This document shows positions 16,231 to 24,691 of a stretch of 64,000 nt of DNA, one piece after another. Each line of letters opens with the position of its first letter. Positions within the stretch are counted from its first letter, which is position 1. Made by a program: the position numbers and the translations under genes. A model generated the notes under the pieces. That model made no database searches, was not told where the DNA came from, and saw nothing but the letters and a program-made list of their open reading frames with translations. Source of the DNA: Mycobacterium sp. GA-2829 (lineage in GTDB: Bacteria > Actinomycetota > Actinomycetes > Mycobacteriales > Mycobacteriaceae); NCBI RefSeq assembly GCF_001499965.1, contig NZ_LQIT01000035.1:1-64000 (forward strand). Direction: 5' to 3'.

Positions 16231-17429
16231 CGCAGCACCCGCACCGGCACATGGTGGTACCCCGCGACGTTCTGCATGTGCACCCGCTCGAGGCCGTCGA
16301 AGTCGACCTCGTAGCGCGGCATGAAGTCGAGCAGGTGTTCCAGCGCGATCGCGGTCTCCATGCGGGCCAGCGCCGCACCCAGGCAGCTGTGGATGCCGTA
16401 GCCAAGGCCGAGGTTCTGCGCCTGGGTGCGGTCGCGGGTGATGTCGAACGTCTCGGCGTCGTCGAAGGCGCGGGGGTCCCGGTTCGCGGCGGCCTTCATC
16501 AGGAACACCGGTTTGTGCTTGGGCACCGTGCCGTTGGGCAGCTCGGCGTCCTTGAGCGTGTAGCGGACGTTGTACTGCACCGGGCCGACGTAGCGCAGCA
16601 GTTCCTCCACGGCGGCGGGGATCAGGCTGCGGTCGTCGAGCAGCAGCTGCCACTGCTCGGGGTGGCGGGCGAACTCCACCACCGCGCTGCCGACGAGTTT
16701 GGTCACCGTCTCGGCGCCCGCGCCACCGAGCAGCGTGGTGAAGCCCGTGATCTCCAGATCATCGAGCTTGCGCATCTGCCCGTCCTCGCCGGGGAGCTCC
16801 GCGGCGATCAGCCGGCTGATCATGTCGTCCTGCGGGTTCTGCCTGCGTTCCTGGACCAGCCCGTAGTAGTACATCCCGGAGTCGATGTTGGCCTGCATGT
16901 TCTCCTCGGAGAACTCGACCTGACCGGGTTTGCGTTCGAGGCTGGCGTCGATCCAGGTGCGGACCTGCTGGCGGAACTCCTCGGGCACCCCGGCCATGCG
17001 GGTGATGACCTCGACGGGGAACGGGCCGGAGAAATCCTGTACGACGTCGAAGTGGTCAGGGTCGACCTTCGACAGGTAATGCGCGACGAGTTCGGTGATC
17101 GTATCCCGCTGGGACTGGATCGCCCGCGGGGTGAACGCCTTGTTGAGCAGGCTGCGCATGTGCCGGTGCTCCGGCGGGTCCATGAAGATGATCGACTTCT
17201 GCGGACCCTCTTCGGAGCGCACCATGGTCAGATCGCAGCCGCGCGACGACGAGAACGCCTCGTAGTCCTTGAGCGCGGCGGCCACGTCCTCGTGCCGGGT
17301 CAGCGCGTAGAAATCCTGCTCCTCGTCGTAGTAGATCGGAGCCTCGTCGCGCATCCGCCGGTAGATCTCGTACGGATTGTCGAAGTACTCCTGCGACACC
17401 GGATCGAATTTCAGCTGCGGCTTGGTCAT
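16227..17429 (-). CDS. Cytochrome P450 with Leu in place of haem-loop Phe
   Basis: 400 residues with a GGAGGAG ribosome site. LLGGAGAETV in the I-helix, EELLR, and the haem loop LGYGIHSCLG with C349. The nearly invariant Phe of FxxGxxxCxG is Leu342 here, while the neighbouring paralogue keeps Phe. The rest of the protein is intact, so it is probably functional, with altered haem environment. First gene of a P450-ferredoxin-P450 unit; the 60-nt gap upstream holds palindromes and is likely its promoter. Confidence 0.95.
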   Translation of the reverse strand: MTKPQLKFDPVSQEYFDNPYEIYRRMRDEAPIYYDEEQDFYALTRHEDVAAALKDYEAFSSSRGCDLTMVRSEEGPQKSIIFMDPPEHRHMRSLLNKAFTPRAIQSQRDTITELVAHYLSKVDPDHFDVVQDFSGPFPVEVITRMAGVPEEFRQQVRTWIDASLERKPGQVEFSEENMQANIDSGMYYYGLVQERRQNPQDDMISRLIAAELPGEDGQMRKLDDLEITGFTTLLGGAGAETVTKLVGSAVVEFARHPEQWQLLLDDRSLIPAAVEELLRYVGPVQYNVRYTLKDAELPNGTVPKHKPVFLMKAAANRDPRAFDDAETFDITRDRTQAQNLGLGYGIHSCLGAALARMETAIALEHLLDFMPRYEVDFDGLERVHMQNVAGYHHVPVRVLR

Positions 17430-17463
17430 GGGCTCCTCCTTCGCGGCGGGCTGGCCGGAAGCG

Positions 17464-17488
17464 TTACGTAAGGCATATTTACTGTAAA
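17464..17488. promoter_or_regulatory. Two palindromes upstream of the P450-ferredoxin-P450 unit
   Basis: TTACGTAA (17464-17471) and TTTAC-T-GTAAA (17478-17488) lie in the 60-nt gap between the dehydrogenase stop at 17490 and the P450 start at 17429. The region is AT-rich compared with everything around it. It can supply a promoter for the minus-strand P450 operon; which protein binds is unknown. Confidence 0.5.
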
Positions 17489-17489
17489 G

Positions 17490-18305
17490 CTAACAGTTTT
17501 CGGCTCCGGAAGGCGTGAGTTCGCCGATCACGTCGTTGAGCAGACCGAGGTCGGTCCCGGCCTGTGCGGCGATCGCGCGCACCACGTCGACGTCCTTGCC
17601 GACGAACGCGCCCGCCATGTCGAGGAACGCGGTCACCGAGCCGCGTCCGGCGACCATGTTCAGCACTCGGCTCGACGAGCTGCCGTGGGTGAGCGCTTCC
17701 AGGAGTTCGGGTTCGGCGACGCCCAGCGCACCGCCGAGGCGCACCGCCTCGCGCAACAGTCCGATCTGGGCGGCGAACACGGTGTTGTTCACCAATTTGA
17801 CGCTCTGACCTGCACCGAGCGGGCCGACGTGGAGGATCGGATCGCCGTAGGCGGCCAGCGCCGGGCGCACCCGCGCGACGGTGTCGTCGGATCCGCCGAC
17901 GAACAGCGTGACCGCACCTGCCGCGATGTCGTGCGGCCCCCCGCTGACCGGCGCGTCGACGACCTCGATCCCTCGGTCACGGCCGCGGGCGGCCAGTTCG
18001 CGGGCCGTGTCGGGGCTGCCGGTGGTGTGCAGCACCAGCGCGGTGCCCGGCGCCATGGCCGCGAGCAGCCCGTCGTCGAGGCACACCGCGCGCACCTGAT
18101 CGTCGGTGAACACGCACACCATCACCACGTCGGCCCCGGCCGCCACATCGGCCGCCGTGCCCGCCGCGCGGGCGCCCAGTTCGGCTGCCGCGTCGCGTTT
18201 CTCCTGGGTGCGGCCCAGCGCGGTGACGGTGTGGCCGGCGCCGACGAGGCGGCGCACCATCGGTGCGCCCATCCGGCCCGCGCCGACGAAACCGATCCGG
18301 CTCAC
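17490..18305 (-). CDS. 6PGDH/3-hydroxyisobutyrate dehydrogenase-like oxidoreductase
   Basis: 271 residues, GTG start overlapping the previous gene. GFVGAGRMGAPM is the NAD(P)-binding glycine motif (residues 5-16); DAPVSGG and GPLGAGQSVKLVNN hold the substrate-binding Ser/Gly and the catalytic Lys near 170. Beta-hydroxyacid dehydrogenases of this family act on 3-hydroxyisobutyrate, tartronate semialdehyde and similar short acids. A Arg after strand 2 (LGRTQEK) suggests NADPH rather than NADH. It is a paralogue of the next gene upstream; two copies in tandem suggest successive or heteromeric use. Confidence 0.9.
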   Translation of the reverse strand: MSRIGFVGAGRMGAPMVRRLVGAGHTVTALGRTQEKRDAAAELGARAAGTAADVAAGADVVMVCVFTDDQVRAVCLDDGLLAAMAPGTALVLHTTGSPDTARELAARGRDRGIEVVDAPVSGGPHDIAAGAVTLFVGGSDDTVARVRPALAAYGDPILHVGPLGAGQSVKLVNNTVFAAQIGLLREAVRLGGALGVAEPELLEALTHGSSSSRVLNMVAGRGSVTAFLDMAGAFVGKDVDVVRAIAAQAGTDLGLLNDVIGELTPSGAENC

Positions 18306-19120
18306 CGCGGATGGTCCATCGACTCCAGGGCCGTGTCGGCCGCGGTGAACACCGAACCCTCGGGCGCCGACGCGGTGGCGGCGATGCTCGCGGCGTGCCG
18401 GACGTCCTTCTGCAGTAGCGCCCCGGCGATCGGAGCGAGCCCCTCGACGGTGCCGCCGAACATGCTGATGCTGCCCAGCGCCTTGCTGGTGGCCGAACCG
18501 CCGTTGAGCACCTCGGCCAGCCGGACCCGGGGGATACCGAGCGATTCGCCGAGTTCCAGTGTGCTCAGCGCACTTCCGAGGTTCGCGGTGAACAGCAGAT
18601 TGTTGAGGATTTTGGTGACCTGACCGCTGCCCAGTGGTCCGAGGTGCACGATCGGATCGGCGTACGTCGCGAACACCGGCCGCGCCCGCTCGGCGTCGGC
18701 CTCCTCACCACCGACCATCACGAGCAGGTTGCCCTGTTCGACCGCGGGGCCACCGCCGCTGACCGGGGCGTCGATCACCGAGACCCCCTGTGCGGCGGCC
18801 TTTTCGGCGATCTCCCTGCAGGTGTCGGGGTGCACGGTGCTGTGGATGGCGATCAGCGAACCGGGCGCCAGTCCGGCCAGCACGCCGGTGTCCCCGTAGA
18901 GCACCTCGCGGACGTCGTCGTCGCCGACCACGCACAGGCACACCAGGTCGCTGGCGGCGGCCAGTTCGGCGGGGCTGCCCGCGGTCTTGGCGGCGGTGTC
19001 GGCGTACGGTTCCAGGCTCGCGGCGCGCCGCGCCCACAGGGTCAGCTCATACCCGCCCTCGACGATCCGCCGCGCCATCGGGCCGCCCTGACTGCCGAGG
19101 CCGATGAATCCCACGCGCAT
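18302..19120 (-). CDS. 6PGDH/3-hydroxyisobutyrate dehydrogenase-like oxidoreductase (paralogue)
   Basis: 272 residues. GFIGLGSQGGPM (residues 4-15), an Arg-rich WARRAAS after strand 2, DAPVSGGG and GPLGSGQVTKILNN with the catalytic Lys. Same layout as the gene at 17490 but divergent in the C-terminal helical domain. It abuts the alpha/beta hydrolase stop directly and overlaps the downstream paralogue by 4 nt, so all are one transcript. Substrate is presumably a hydroxy acid or aldehyde released by the upstream aldolase-like protein; that is inference. Confidence 0.9.
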   Translation of the reverse strand: MRVGFIGLGSQGGPMARRIVEGGYELTLWARRAASLEPYADTAAKTAGSPAELAAASDLVCLCVVGDDDVREVLYGDTGVLAGLAPGSLIAIHSTVHPDTCREIAEKAAAQGVSVIDAPVSGGGPAVEQGNLLVMVGGEEADAERARPVFATYADPIVHLGPLGSGQVTKILNNLLFTANLGSALSTLELGESLGIPRVRLAEVLNGGSATSKALGSISMFGGTVEGLAPIAGALLQKDVRHAASIAATASAPEGSVFTAADTALESMDHPR

Positions 19121-20002
19121 CTAACCCACCTCCACTCTCTGCTCCGCGCCGCGGGAGACGACGCACTCTTCGACGAACGACAGCACCTTGAGGTGATAGG
19201 CCGCGGCGGTCACGCCGAGGCTGAGGTTGTGCCCGGCCGCGGTCTGCTCCGCGGTGACGAAACGGGGTGCGGCGGTGAACATGTCCGCGATCTGCGCGAG
19301 CGCCTCGGCGTCGGAGCACCAGACCCGTTCGTGCTCGGCGTGGCTGAACCGCACCGGCACCCGCACGTGCGCGGCCACCGCCGGGAAGTCCCGCGCGGGC
19401 CAGTCCCGCACCATCGCGGCCTCGTACGGTGCGCCCGTCGAGGAGTTCGTGATACCGGTGAGCACTTCGGCGGGATACAGCTCGGCGGGTTCCCACAGCA
19501 GCTGCCGCAACCCGGGTGGGCGCCGCGCCGGCCCGGCCTCGCGCAGAACTTCCGAGGCTTCGGCCTGGTAGCGCAGTCCGGTGCCCGCGAGCTCCACGCC
19601 GAGCAGCTCCGCACCCCGCGAGTCGGCGGCCATCCGCAGGGCCAGTTCGCAGCCGTTGGAATGTGCGATCACGAAAAGACCGGCGCCGCGGTCGCGTTCG
19701 CCGAGCATCGCGTCGACCGCCCCGTAGGCCAGCGCGACACGCTGCTCCGGTCGTTCCAGCGCGTCGGGATACGGGGCGGAGCTGCCGTAGCCGGGCCGGT
19801 CCAGCGCGATCACCGTGAACCCGAGCTGGGCGCCCAGACGCAGCAGCGACAGCCGCGGATGGCCGGGGCAGTCGAAATACGCTGCGGTGCTGGCCCCGCC
19901 GTGCAGTGCGACGATCACCGCGCGGGGCTGTTCCGCCTCGGCCATCAGGCCGGACATCGGGATGCCGTCGACCATCACCACCCGCGGGCGCGGCGCGGTC
20001 AT
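19121..20002 (-). CDS. Alpha/beta-hydrolase
   Basis: 293 residues. Oxyanion-hole LHGG at 33-36, nucleophile elbow AHSNG with S115, and a candidate catalytic His at about 258 (AGHNLSLG); an acid could be Asp/Glu in the HAEHE region. No signal peptide, so cytoplasmic. The family covers esterases, C-C bond hydrolases such as MhpC, and lactonases. Located between the DUF35-thiolase fusion and the two dehydrogenases with an ATGA overlap, it likely hydrolyses a ring-opened or ester intermediate. Confidence 0.88.
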   Translation of the reverse strand: MTAPRPRVVMVDGIPMSGLMAEAEQPRAVIVALHGGASTAAYFDCPGHPRLSLLRLGAQLGFTVIALDRPGYGSSAPYPDALERPEQRVALAYGAVDAMLGERDRGAGLFVIAHSNGCELALRMAADSRGAELLGVELAGTGLRYQAEASEVLREAGPARRPPGLRQLLWEPAELYPAEVLTGITNSSTGAPYEAAMVRDWPARDFPAVAAHVRVPVRFSHAEHERVWCSDAEALAQIADMFTAAPRFVTAEQTAAGHNLSLGVTAAAYHLKVLSFVEECVVSRGAEQRVEVG

Positions 20003-21657
20003 GCGTCACTCCTGAGCAGCAGCACACCGCTCGGGGTGAGCCCGCCGCTGCTGACGACCGCGACGCGGGCGTCGGCCACCTGGCGTTCACCGGCCTCCCC
20101 GCGCAACTGACTGACCGCCTCGTGCATCAGGCCCATCCCGTGGGTGCGACCGTGGGAGAGCTGGCCGCCGTGGGTGTTGAGCGGCAGCACCCCGTCGCGG
20201 GCGATGTTGTGGCCGCCGTCGAGGAAGTCCTTCGCCTCACCGATCCCGCAGAACCCCAGCGCCTCGATCCACGACAGACAGTTGAACGTGAACCCGTCGT
20301 AGAGTTCGGCGACGTCGACATCGCTGGGCCGCAGGGAGGTTCGGGTCCACAGGTGGGCGCTCTGGCCCAGCACCTGGGGTTCGTGGGTCAGTGTGGTCTG
20401 GTCCCAGTCGGTGCGCTCGAGGATCTGGGTGCCGACGGCCTCGATGTACACCGGCTTCTTCGGCATGTCCCTGGCGGCGTCGACGGCGGAGACCACGACC
20501 GCGACGGCGCCGTCGCACGGTACGTCGCAGTCGTAGAGCCCGAACGGCGTGGTGATGGGCCGCGCGGTCAGGTAGTCCTCCATCGACATCGGCTCGCGGT
20601 AGATCGCGGTCGGGTTGAGCGCGGCGTTGGCCCGCTGGTTGAGCGCGATCCAGCCGAGCGTCTCGCGGGTGGTGCCGTAGCGGTGGAAGTGCCGCTGCGC
20701 GTTGAGCGCCAGCGTGTGGGCCGCCGACGTCGCGCCGAACGGCATCTGCCAGCTGGTGGTGCGGCCGCCGCCGGGCGGGGCCATCCTGCCCTCCTTGAGC
20801 AGCTGCCCGAAGGTGGCCTCCCACAGCGTGCGGAAGCACAGCACGTGACGCGCCATCCCGGTGGCGACCGCCATCATCGCCGCGATCACCGAACCGCCGG
20901 GGCCGAAGGTGTCCATCCCGCCGTTGATCCACGTCGGATGCAGTCCGAGGGCGCCCTCGAGCGCCGTCACACCGCCCTCGCCCATCCCCGCGACGTCGAG
21001 GCTCGGGTACGTCGAGAGGCCGTCGATGTCGTCGAACGTCAGGCCCGCGTCGGCGACGGCGGCCTCGCACGCCTCGATGGTCAGCGACAGCGGCGGCACC
21101 ATCAGCCTGCGGCCCAGCCGCGACGCGCCGATCCCGGTGATCGCCGAGTGCTCCTCGAACTTCTCGGCGCGCAGCATCGGCCGTACGTGGTCACCGAACC
21201 GTTCGGGTGCTGTCTCGTCGGCGGGCAGCTCACCCGGTTCGCCCGCCACCGGCCGGAACAGGGGCAGCCACACGTCGGCCACCTGCTCGAACACCACCTC
21301 GACGGGTTGTCCGAGTTCGAGCGAATCCGGTTCCGCCTCCACGATGTTGGTGGTGAGCCGGACCCGCGAATCCTCCTCGATCGCCACCTGCGCCACGACG
21401 TACGGCGGCGGCAGGTCGGGGAAGCCGAAACGGTGGTTGACGGTGAAACCCGCCAGCGTGCCGCGGCCGGAGACGGTGCGCACCCCGAGTTTCTGGCTGC
21501 GGCAGTACCGGCAGATCGGCTGCGGCGGGTGGATCAGCGCCTGGCAGTCCTGGCACTCCTGCAGGCGCAGTTCACCGTCGGCGCCCGCGGTCCAGAAGAA
21601 CTCGTTCTGCGCGGTGACCTGTGGCAGCGGCCGGCCCGGGATGTCCGTCACGCTCAC
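19999..21657 (-). CDS. DUF35 OB-fold fused to thiolase-fold protein (Ltp2-type aldolase candidate)
   Basis: 552 residues. The first 140 are a DUF35 protein with a zinc ribbon (C35, C38, C49, C52) and OB-fold; residues 172-552 are a thiolase-like lipid-transfer protein. The usual catalytic Cys block is replaced by GGMDTFG (about 246-252), as would suit a retro-aldolase of the Ltp2 type rather than a thiolase. The C-terminal HGGQLSHGRTHGMGL block also matches that group. Ltp2 needs the DUF35 domain of ChsH2; here both are in one chain. Probable reaction: release of a short aldehyde or ketone from a hydroxyacyl-CoA side chain. Overlaps both neighbours. Confidence 0.85.
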   Translation of the reverse strand: MSVTDIPGRPLPQVTAQNEFFWTAGADGELRLQECQDCQALIHPPQPICRYCRSQKLGVRTVSGRGTLAGFTVNHRFGFPDLPPPYVVAQVAIEEDSRVRLTTNIVEAEPDSLELGQPVEVVFEQVADVWLPLFRPVAGEPGELPADETAPERFGDHVRPMLRAEKFEEHSAITGIGASRLGRRLMVPPLSLTIEACEAAVADAGLTFDDIDGLSTYPSLDVAGMGEGGVTALEGALGLHPTWINGGMDTFGPGGSVIAAMMAVATGMARHVLCFRTLWEATFGQLLKEGRMAPPGGGRTTSWQMPFGATSAAHTLALNAQRHFHRYGTTRETLGWIALNQRANAALNPTAIYREPMSMEDYLTARPITTPFGLYDCDVPCDGAVAVVVSAVDAARDMPKKPVYIEAVGTQILERTDWDQTTLTHEPQVLGQSAHLWTRTSLRPSDVDVAELYDGFTFNCLSWIEALGFCGIGEAKDFLDGGHNIARDGVLPLNTHGGQLSHGRTHGMGLMHEAVSQLRGEAGERQVADARVAVVSSGGLTPSGVLLLRSDA

Positions 21658-21968
21658 AGCCCCGGCAGCATGTGCTCTTCGCGGACGGCGGCTGCGTGGT
21701 CACCGTTCGCGGCATCGTCGACCGAAGCGGCCCCTGCCGGTGGTTGAGAAGGTCTGTCGTGCAACGGTTCTCCCTCGTGCATCTCGATGATCGCGTGCAC
21801 CGGGCAGTCGAGCAGCGCCCGGCGCACCGCAGGCTGATCGGCCTCGGGCACGGTGCCGTTGCCGATCAGCGAGGCGTACCCCCAGTCGTCGAGGGAGAAG
21901 TACTCGGGTGCGTGCTTGGCGCAGATCCCGAAGCCGTCGCACATCGTGCGGTCGAGGCGGATCCTCAC
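21654..21968 (-). CDS. Small ferredoxin with C-terminal extension
   Basis: 104 residues from a GTG overlapping the NuoF-like stop. The ferredoxin part is residues 1-62 with C10, C16 and C55-Pro (CxxFxxC...CP), predicted 3Fe-4S. After it comes an unusual 40-residue Ala/Asp/Glu-rich tail of low complexity, absent from the other three ferredoxins here. Its gene sits between the NuoF-like flavoprotein and the aldolase fusion without any gap, so it may accept electrons from that flavoprotein rather than serve a P450 encoded next to it. Confidence 0.9.
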   Translation of the reverse strand: MRIRLDRTMCDGFGICAKHAPEYFSLDDWGYASLIGNGTVPEADQPAVRRALLDCPVHAIIEMHEGEPLHDRPSQPPAGAASVDDAANGDHAAAVREEHMLPGL

Positions 21969-23266
21969 GCGCTCACCACCGCCTCCACTTCGTAGGGTCG
22001 TCGGACGTCGAACGGATCGACCGAGCAGCTGTCGCACTCGCCCTGCAGATGCCGCGCGACCACCTGTGGGAACGCGGTGAGCAGGCTCGCCGCGACGTTG
22101 GTGGCGGCGTCGAGCGTCGCGCACGCGCCGCGGCCCCGCAGCACCACCGACCAGCGCTCCAGCCGGGCGAGATCCTCGTCGGTGGCGACCCCGTCGCGCA
22201 GGGCCTCCGCGACGGCGGCCATCGCCGCGGTCCCGTTGAAGCACGACCCGCACTGTCCGGCGTTCTCCCGGTCGAAGTAGGCGAGCACCGACGCCGCGAC
22301 CGCGACGGGACATTCGTCGGTCAGCACGCCGACCGCACCGCATCCCAGCCCGCTGCCGAGCCGGCGCAGCGCCTCGTGGTCGAGCGTGGCGTCGAGGACG
22401 TCGCGGTTCAGCAGTCCGGTGAAGTACCCGCCCATCAGCACCCCGCTCACCGCGTCGGGTGAGATGCCGTGCCAGGTCAGCACATCGGCGAGCGCGACGC
22501 CGTGCGGCAGCTCGTAGAGCGCCGCCGGCCTGCCGCCGCCGGTGATGGTCGCCAGGAACGTCCCGGGGGAGGATGCGGTGCCCGCCGACCGGTAGGTGCG
22601 TGCGCCGTGCGCGTGCAGGAACGGCAGGTTGGCGAGGGTCTCGACGTTGCTCACCAGCGTCGGCAGTCCGGCCACGCCCTCCTCGAACGGGCGCGGTGGT
22701 TTGTCGGTCGGTTTGGCCGGGCCGCCGTTGACGGCGCGCACCGCGGCGGTCTCCTCTCCGGCGACGTAGCCGGCGTCGACGGTTTTCACGTCGACGGCCA
22801 CCCCGTCCATGACCGACGAATCCAGCTGTCCCAGCGCGGTTTCCACACTGCGCGCCGACTCCGGATCGGAGACGTAGACGACGGCGCGGTGTGCCTCGAC
22901 GATGCGGGCGGCCAGTCGCAGCCCGTCGAGCACGAGGTGCGGGCGGTGCCGCAGCAGCCACCGGTCCTTGATCGAGGCGGGTTCGCCCTCTTCACCGTTG
23001 GCGATCGCGACGGCGCCCCCGCGGGCGCGGCCGTGGTCGCGTACCGAGCGCAGCTTGACCGCCATCGGGAACGCCGCACCGCCGCGGCCGAGCAGACCGG
23101 ACAGTTCCACCTCGTCGAGCAGGCGGTCCGCGTCGGTGAGTACGCGGTATCCGCCGGACTGCGCGTAGTCGGCGTAGTCCTCGCGTCCGGTGCCTTCCTG
23201 CAGCAGACGGGCGGTGGCGCCGGGCCAGACGCCGGTGGTGAGTTGGGTTGCGGCGGTGGGGTTCAT
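21965..23266 (-). CDS. NuoF-like NADH:acceptor flavoprotein
   Basis: 433 residues. FMN/NADH-binding GRGGAAFPMAVK at about 60-71, NGEEGEP at about 91-97, a SLBB-like middle domain, and a C-terminal helical domain with CGSCFNGT and GRGAC that supplies Cys ligands for a 4Fe-4S cluster. This is the fold of complex I NuoF, but it stands alone without NuoE/NuoG or other complex I genes. Coupled by overlap to a ferredoxin gene, it is probably an NADH:ferredoxin oxidoreductase for redox steps in this island. Direction of electron flow is not known. Confidence 0.88.
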   Translation of the reverse strand: MNPTAATQLTTGVWPGATARLLQEGTGREDYADYAQSGGYRVLTDADRLLDEVELSGLLGRGGAAFPMAVKLRSVRDHGRARGGAVAIANGEEGEPASIKDRWLLRHRPHLVLDGLRLAARIVEAHRAVVYVSDPESARSVETALGQLDSSVMDGVAVDVKTVDAGYVAGEETAAVRAVNGGPAKPTDKPPRPFEEGVAGLPTLVSNVETLANLPFLHAHGARTYRSAGTASSPGTFLATITGGGRPAALYELPHGVALADVLTWHGISPDAVSGVLMGGYFTGLLNRDVLDATLDHEALRRLGSGLGCGAVGVLTDECPVAVAASVLAYFDRENAGQCGSCFNGTAAMAAVAEALRDGVATDEDLARLERWSVVLRGRGACATLDAATNVAASLLTAFPQVVARHLQGECDSCSVDPFDVRRPYEVEAVVSA

Positions 23267-23300
23267 CGGCTACTCCGTCTCCGCGGATAGGCTGACCGGC

Positions 23301-23774
23301 ATGAGGACTGCGGTGGTGCGGGTCGGCGTGGACCCGGCGGGGGAGCTGACCCACGACCAGCTAGCCGAGGGCATGACGCGCCTGCGTGAGCTCGGTGGTG
23401 CGGCGGGTGCCGAGGTGGTGGACAACAACCTGCCCGCGATGCCGCCCGGCAGGCGGGAGGCCGAACTGCTGATCGCCGGCGAGGATGCGGACGACCTCAC
23501 GCAGTTGGCGATCGGACTGTGCGCGCAGGCGTTCGGCACCCAGCCGGTCGCCGGTGTGCTGACCTACATCAGCCGCGGCACCGACGACGACGCGCACGGC
23601 GTCCTCGCCGGGTTCGGGCTCACCGGCGACATCGTCAGGACCGTCGACGACGACGGCTGGGACGTCGTCCGCGTGACGCTGCGCAAATCCGATCTCGAAC
23701 GAATCCCGGAGAGCCGCATACACACCGCACTGGAGGCCTCGCTGAACTGCGAGGTGCACATCCACACCGTCTGA
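23301..23774 (+). CDS. Conserved-looking hypothetical protein, divergent from NuoF-like gene
   Basis: 157 residues, not recognised. It is acidic, with MRTAVVRVGVDPAGELTHDQ at the start, a central AELLIAGEDADDLTQLAIGL stretch and a C-terminal LEASLNCEVHIHTV; predicted alpha/beta, no signal peptide or membrane segment, one Cys near each of two His. It is the only plus-strand gene inside a 12.5-kb minus-strand block, and only 34 nt separate its ATG from the NuoF-like ATG, so the two must share overlapping promoters. It ends 5 nt before the convergent hydrolase gene. Confidence 0.75.
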   Translation: MRTAVVRVGVDPAGELTHDQLAEGMTRLRELGGAAGAEVVDNNLPAMPPGRREAELLIAGEDADDLTQLAIGLCAQAFGTQPVAGVLTYISRGTDDDAHGVLAGFGLTGDIVRTVDDDGWDVVRVTLRKSDLERIPESRIHTALEASLNCEVHIHTV

Positions 23775-23779
23775 CATCT

Positions 23780-24691
23780 CTACCGTCCCAGGAAGTCCAG
23801 GATCGCCGGTGCGGCCTGTACCCACGTGTCGAACAGGCAGAAGTCCTTGCCTCCGCTTCGCGCCATCTTCTCGCCCGCTCGTTCCCAGGCGTCTTCGGGC
23901 CATGGTGGATCGATCAGCCTGGATCCTTTGATCAGGCAGTGCACTTCGAGCGACGTGCGCTTGGGATGGTCCCAGTCGTTTTCGCCGCCGCGGATGATGA
24001 GGGTGGGCGCCACGAGGTCGTCGAACATCTCGTCGGGAACACCGGGGATCGTCTGCCCCGGCTTGGGGACGAACGCGTTGAGCCAGCGCCGCGACAGCTT
24101 GAGGAAGTCGTCGACGTCGAGGTCGAGGATGCGCTGCTCGTTGGCCGGGTTCTGCGCGATGCGTTCACGCCACTCCGGCACGTTCAGCAGTCCCTCGATG
24201 CCGAGCCCGCGTACCGCCAGGATGCTCGGCACGACGTAGTGGCCGCCGAGGACGAAACTCCCGTACACACCGCCGACGATGTTCCACACCACCAGCTTTC
24301 GCACGATCTCCGGGTACAGCATGGCGGTCAGCATCGAATCCCGCGCACCGCCCGAACCCCCGGCGATGATGCAGGGGCCGATGTCAAGTCCGGTGATCAG
24401 CGCATGCAGTGTCTCGGCGCGCATGTGGGATTCGCTCTCGCCGTAGAACTGCACGTCGGACTTGCCGCAGTTCGGCCTGTCCCACAGCAGTACCCGGTAG
24501 CCACCGTCGACCAGGGCTTGCGCAAGCGGCCGCAGCCCCGGAATGTCCTTGCTGAACCGTCCCCCCGGGGTGAGTGCGATGAAATCGCCTGATTCACCGA
24601 GGATTTCGTACACGACCCGGCCGCCGTTGACCTCGAAGATCCGTTCGCCGCGTTCGAGGGTGGGCCCGGCCGCCTCGTCGGTGGTCGTCAT
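23780..24691 (-). CDS. Alpha/beta-hydrolase (MhpC-like)
   Basis: 303 residues. Nucleophile elbow AGGSGGA with S113, WDRPNCGKSD as in MhpC/haloalkane-type hydrolases, and RGGENDWDHPKR carrying the probable acid. A canonical His after the last strand is not obvious: the expected region reads DPPWPEDAWERAG, so catalytic competence should be treated with care. The start overlaps the Rieske-ferredoxin stop. A C-C hydrolase or esterase role in ring cleavage is likely from context. Confidence 0.88.
   Translation of the reverse strand: MTTTDEAAGPTLERGERIFEVNGGRVVYEILGESGDFIALTPGGRFSKDIPGLRPLAQALVDGGYRVLLWDRPNCGKSDVQFYGESESHMRAETLHALITGLDIGPCIIAGGSGGARDSMLTAMLYPEIVRKLVVWNIVGGVYGSFVLGGHYVVPSILAVRGLGIEGLLNVPEWRERIAQNPANEQRILDLDVDDFLKLSRRWLNAFVPKPGQTIPGVPDEMFDDLVAPTLIIRGGENDWDHPKRTSLEVHCLIKGSRLIDPPWPEDAWERAGEKMARSGGKDFCLFDTWVQAAPAILDFLGR

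Noticed and set aside
21978..23262. NuoF-like gene considered as evidence of a complex I locus
   Set aside because: No NuoE, NuoG or membrane subunits are nearby; neighbours are ferredoxin and aldolase genes.
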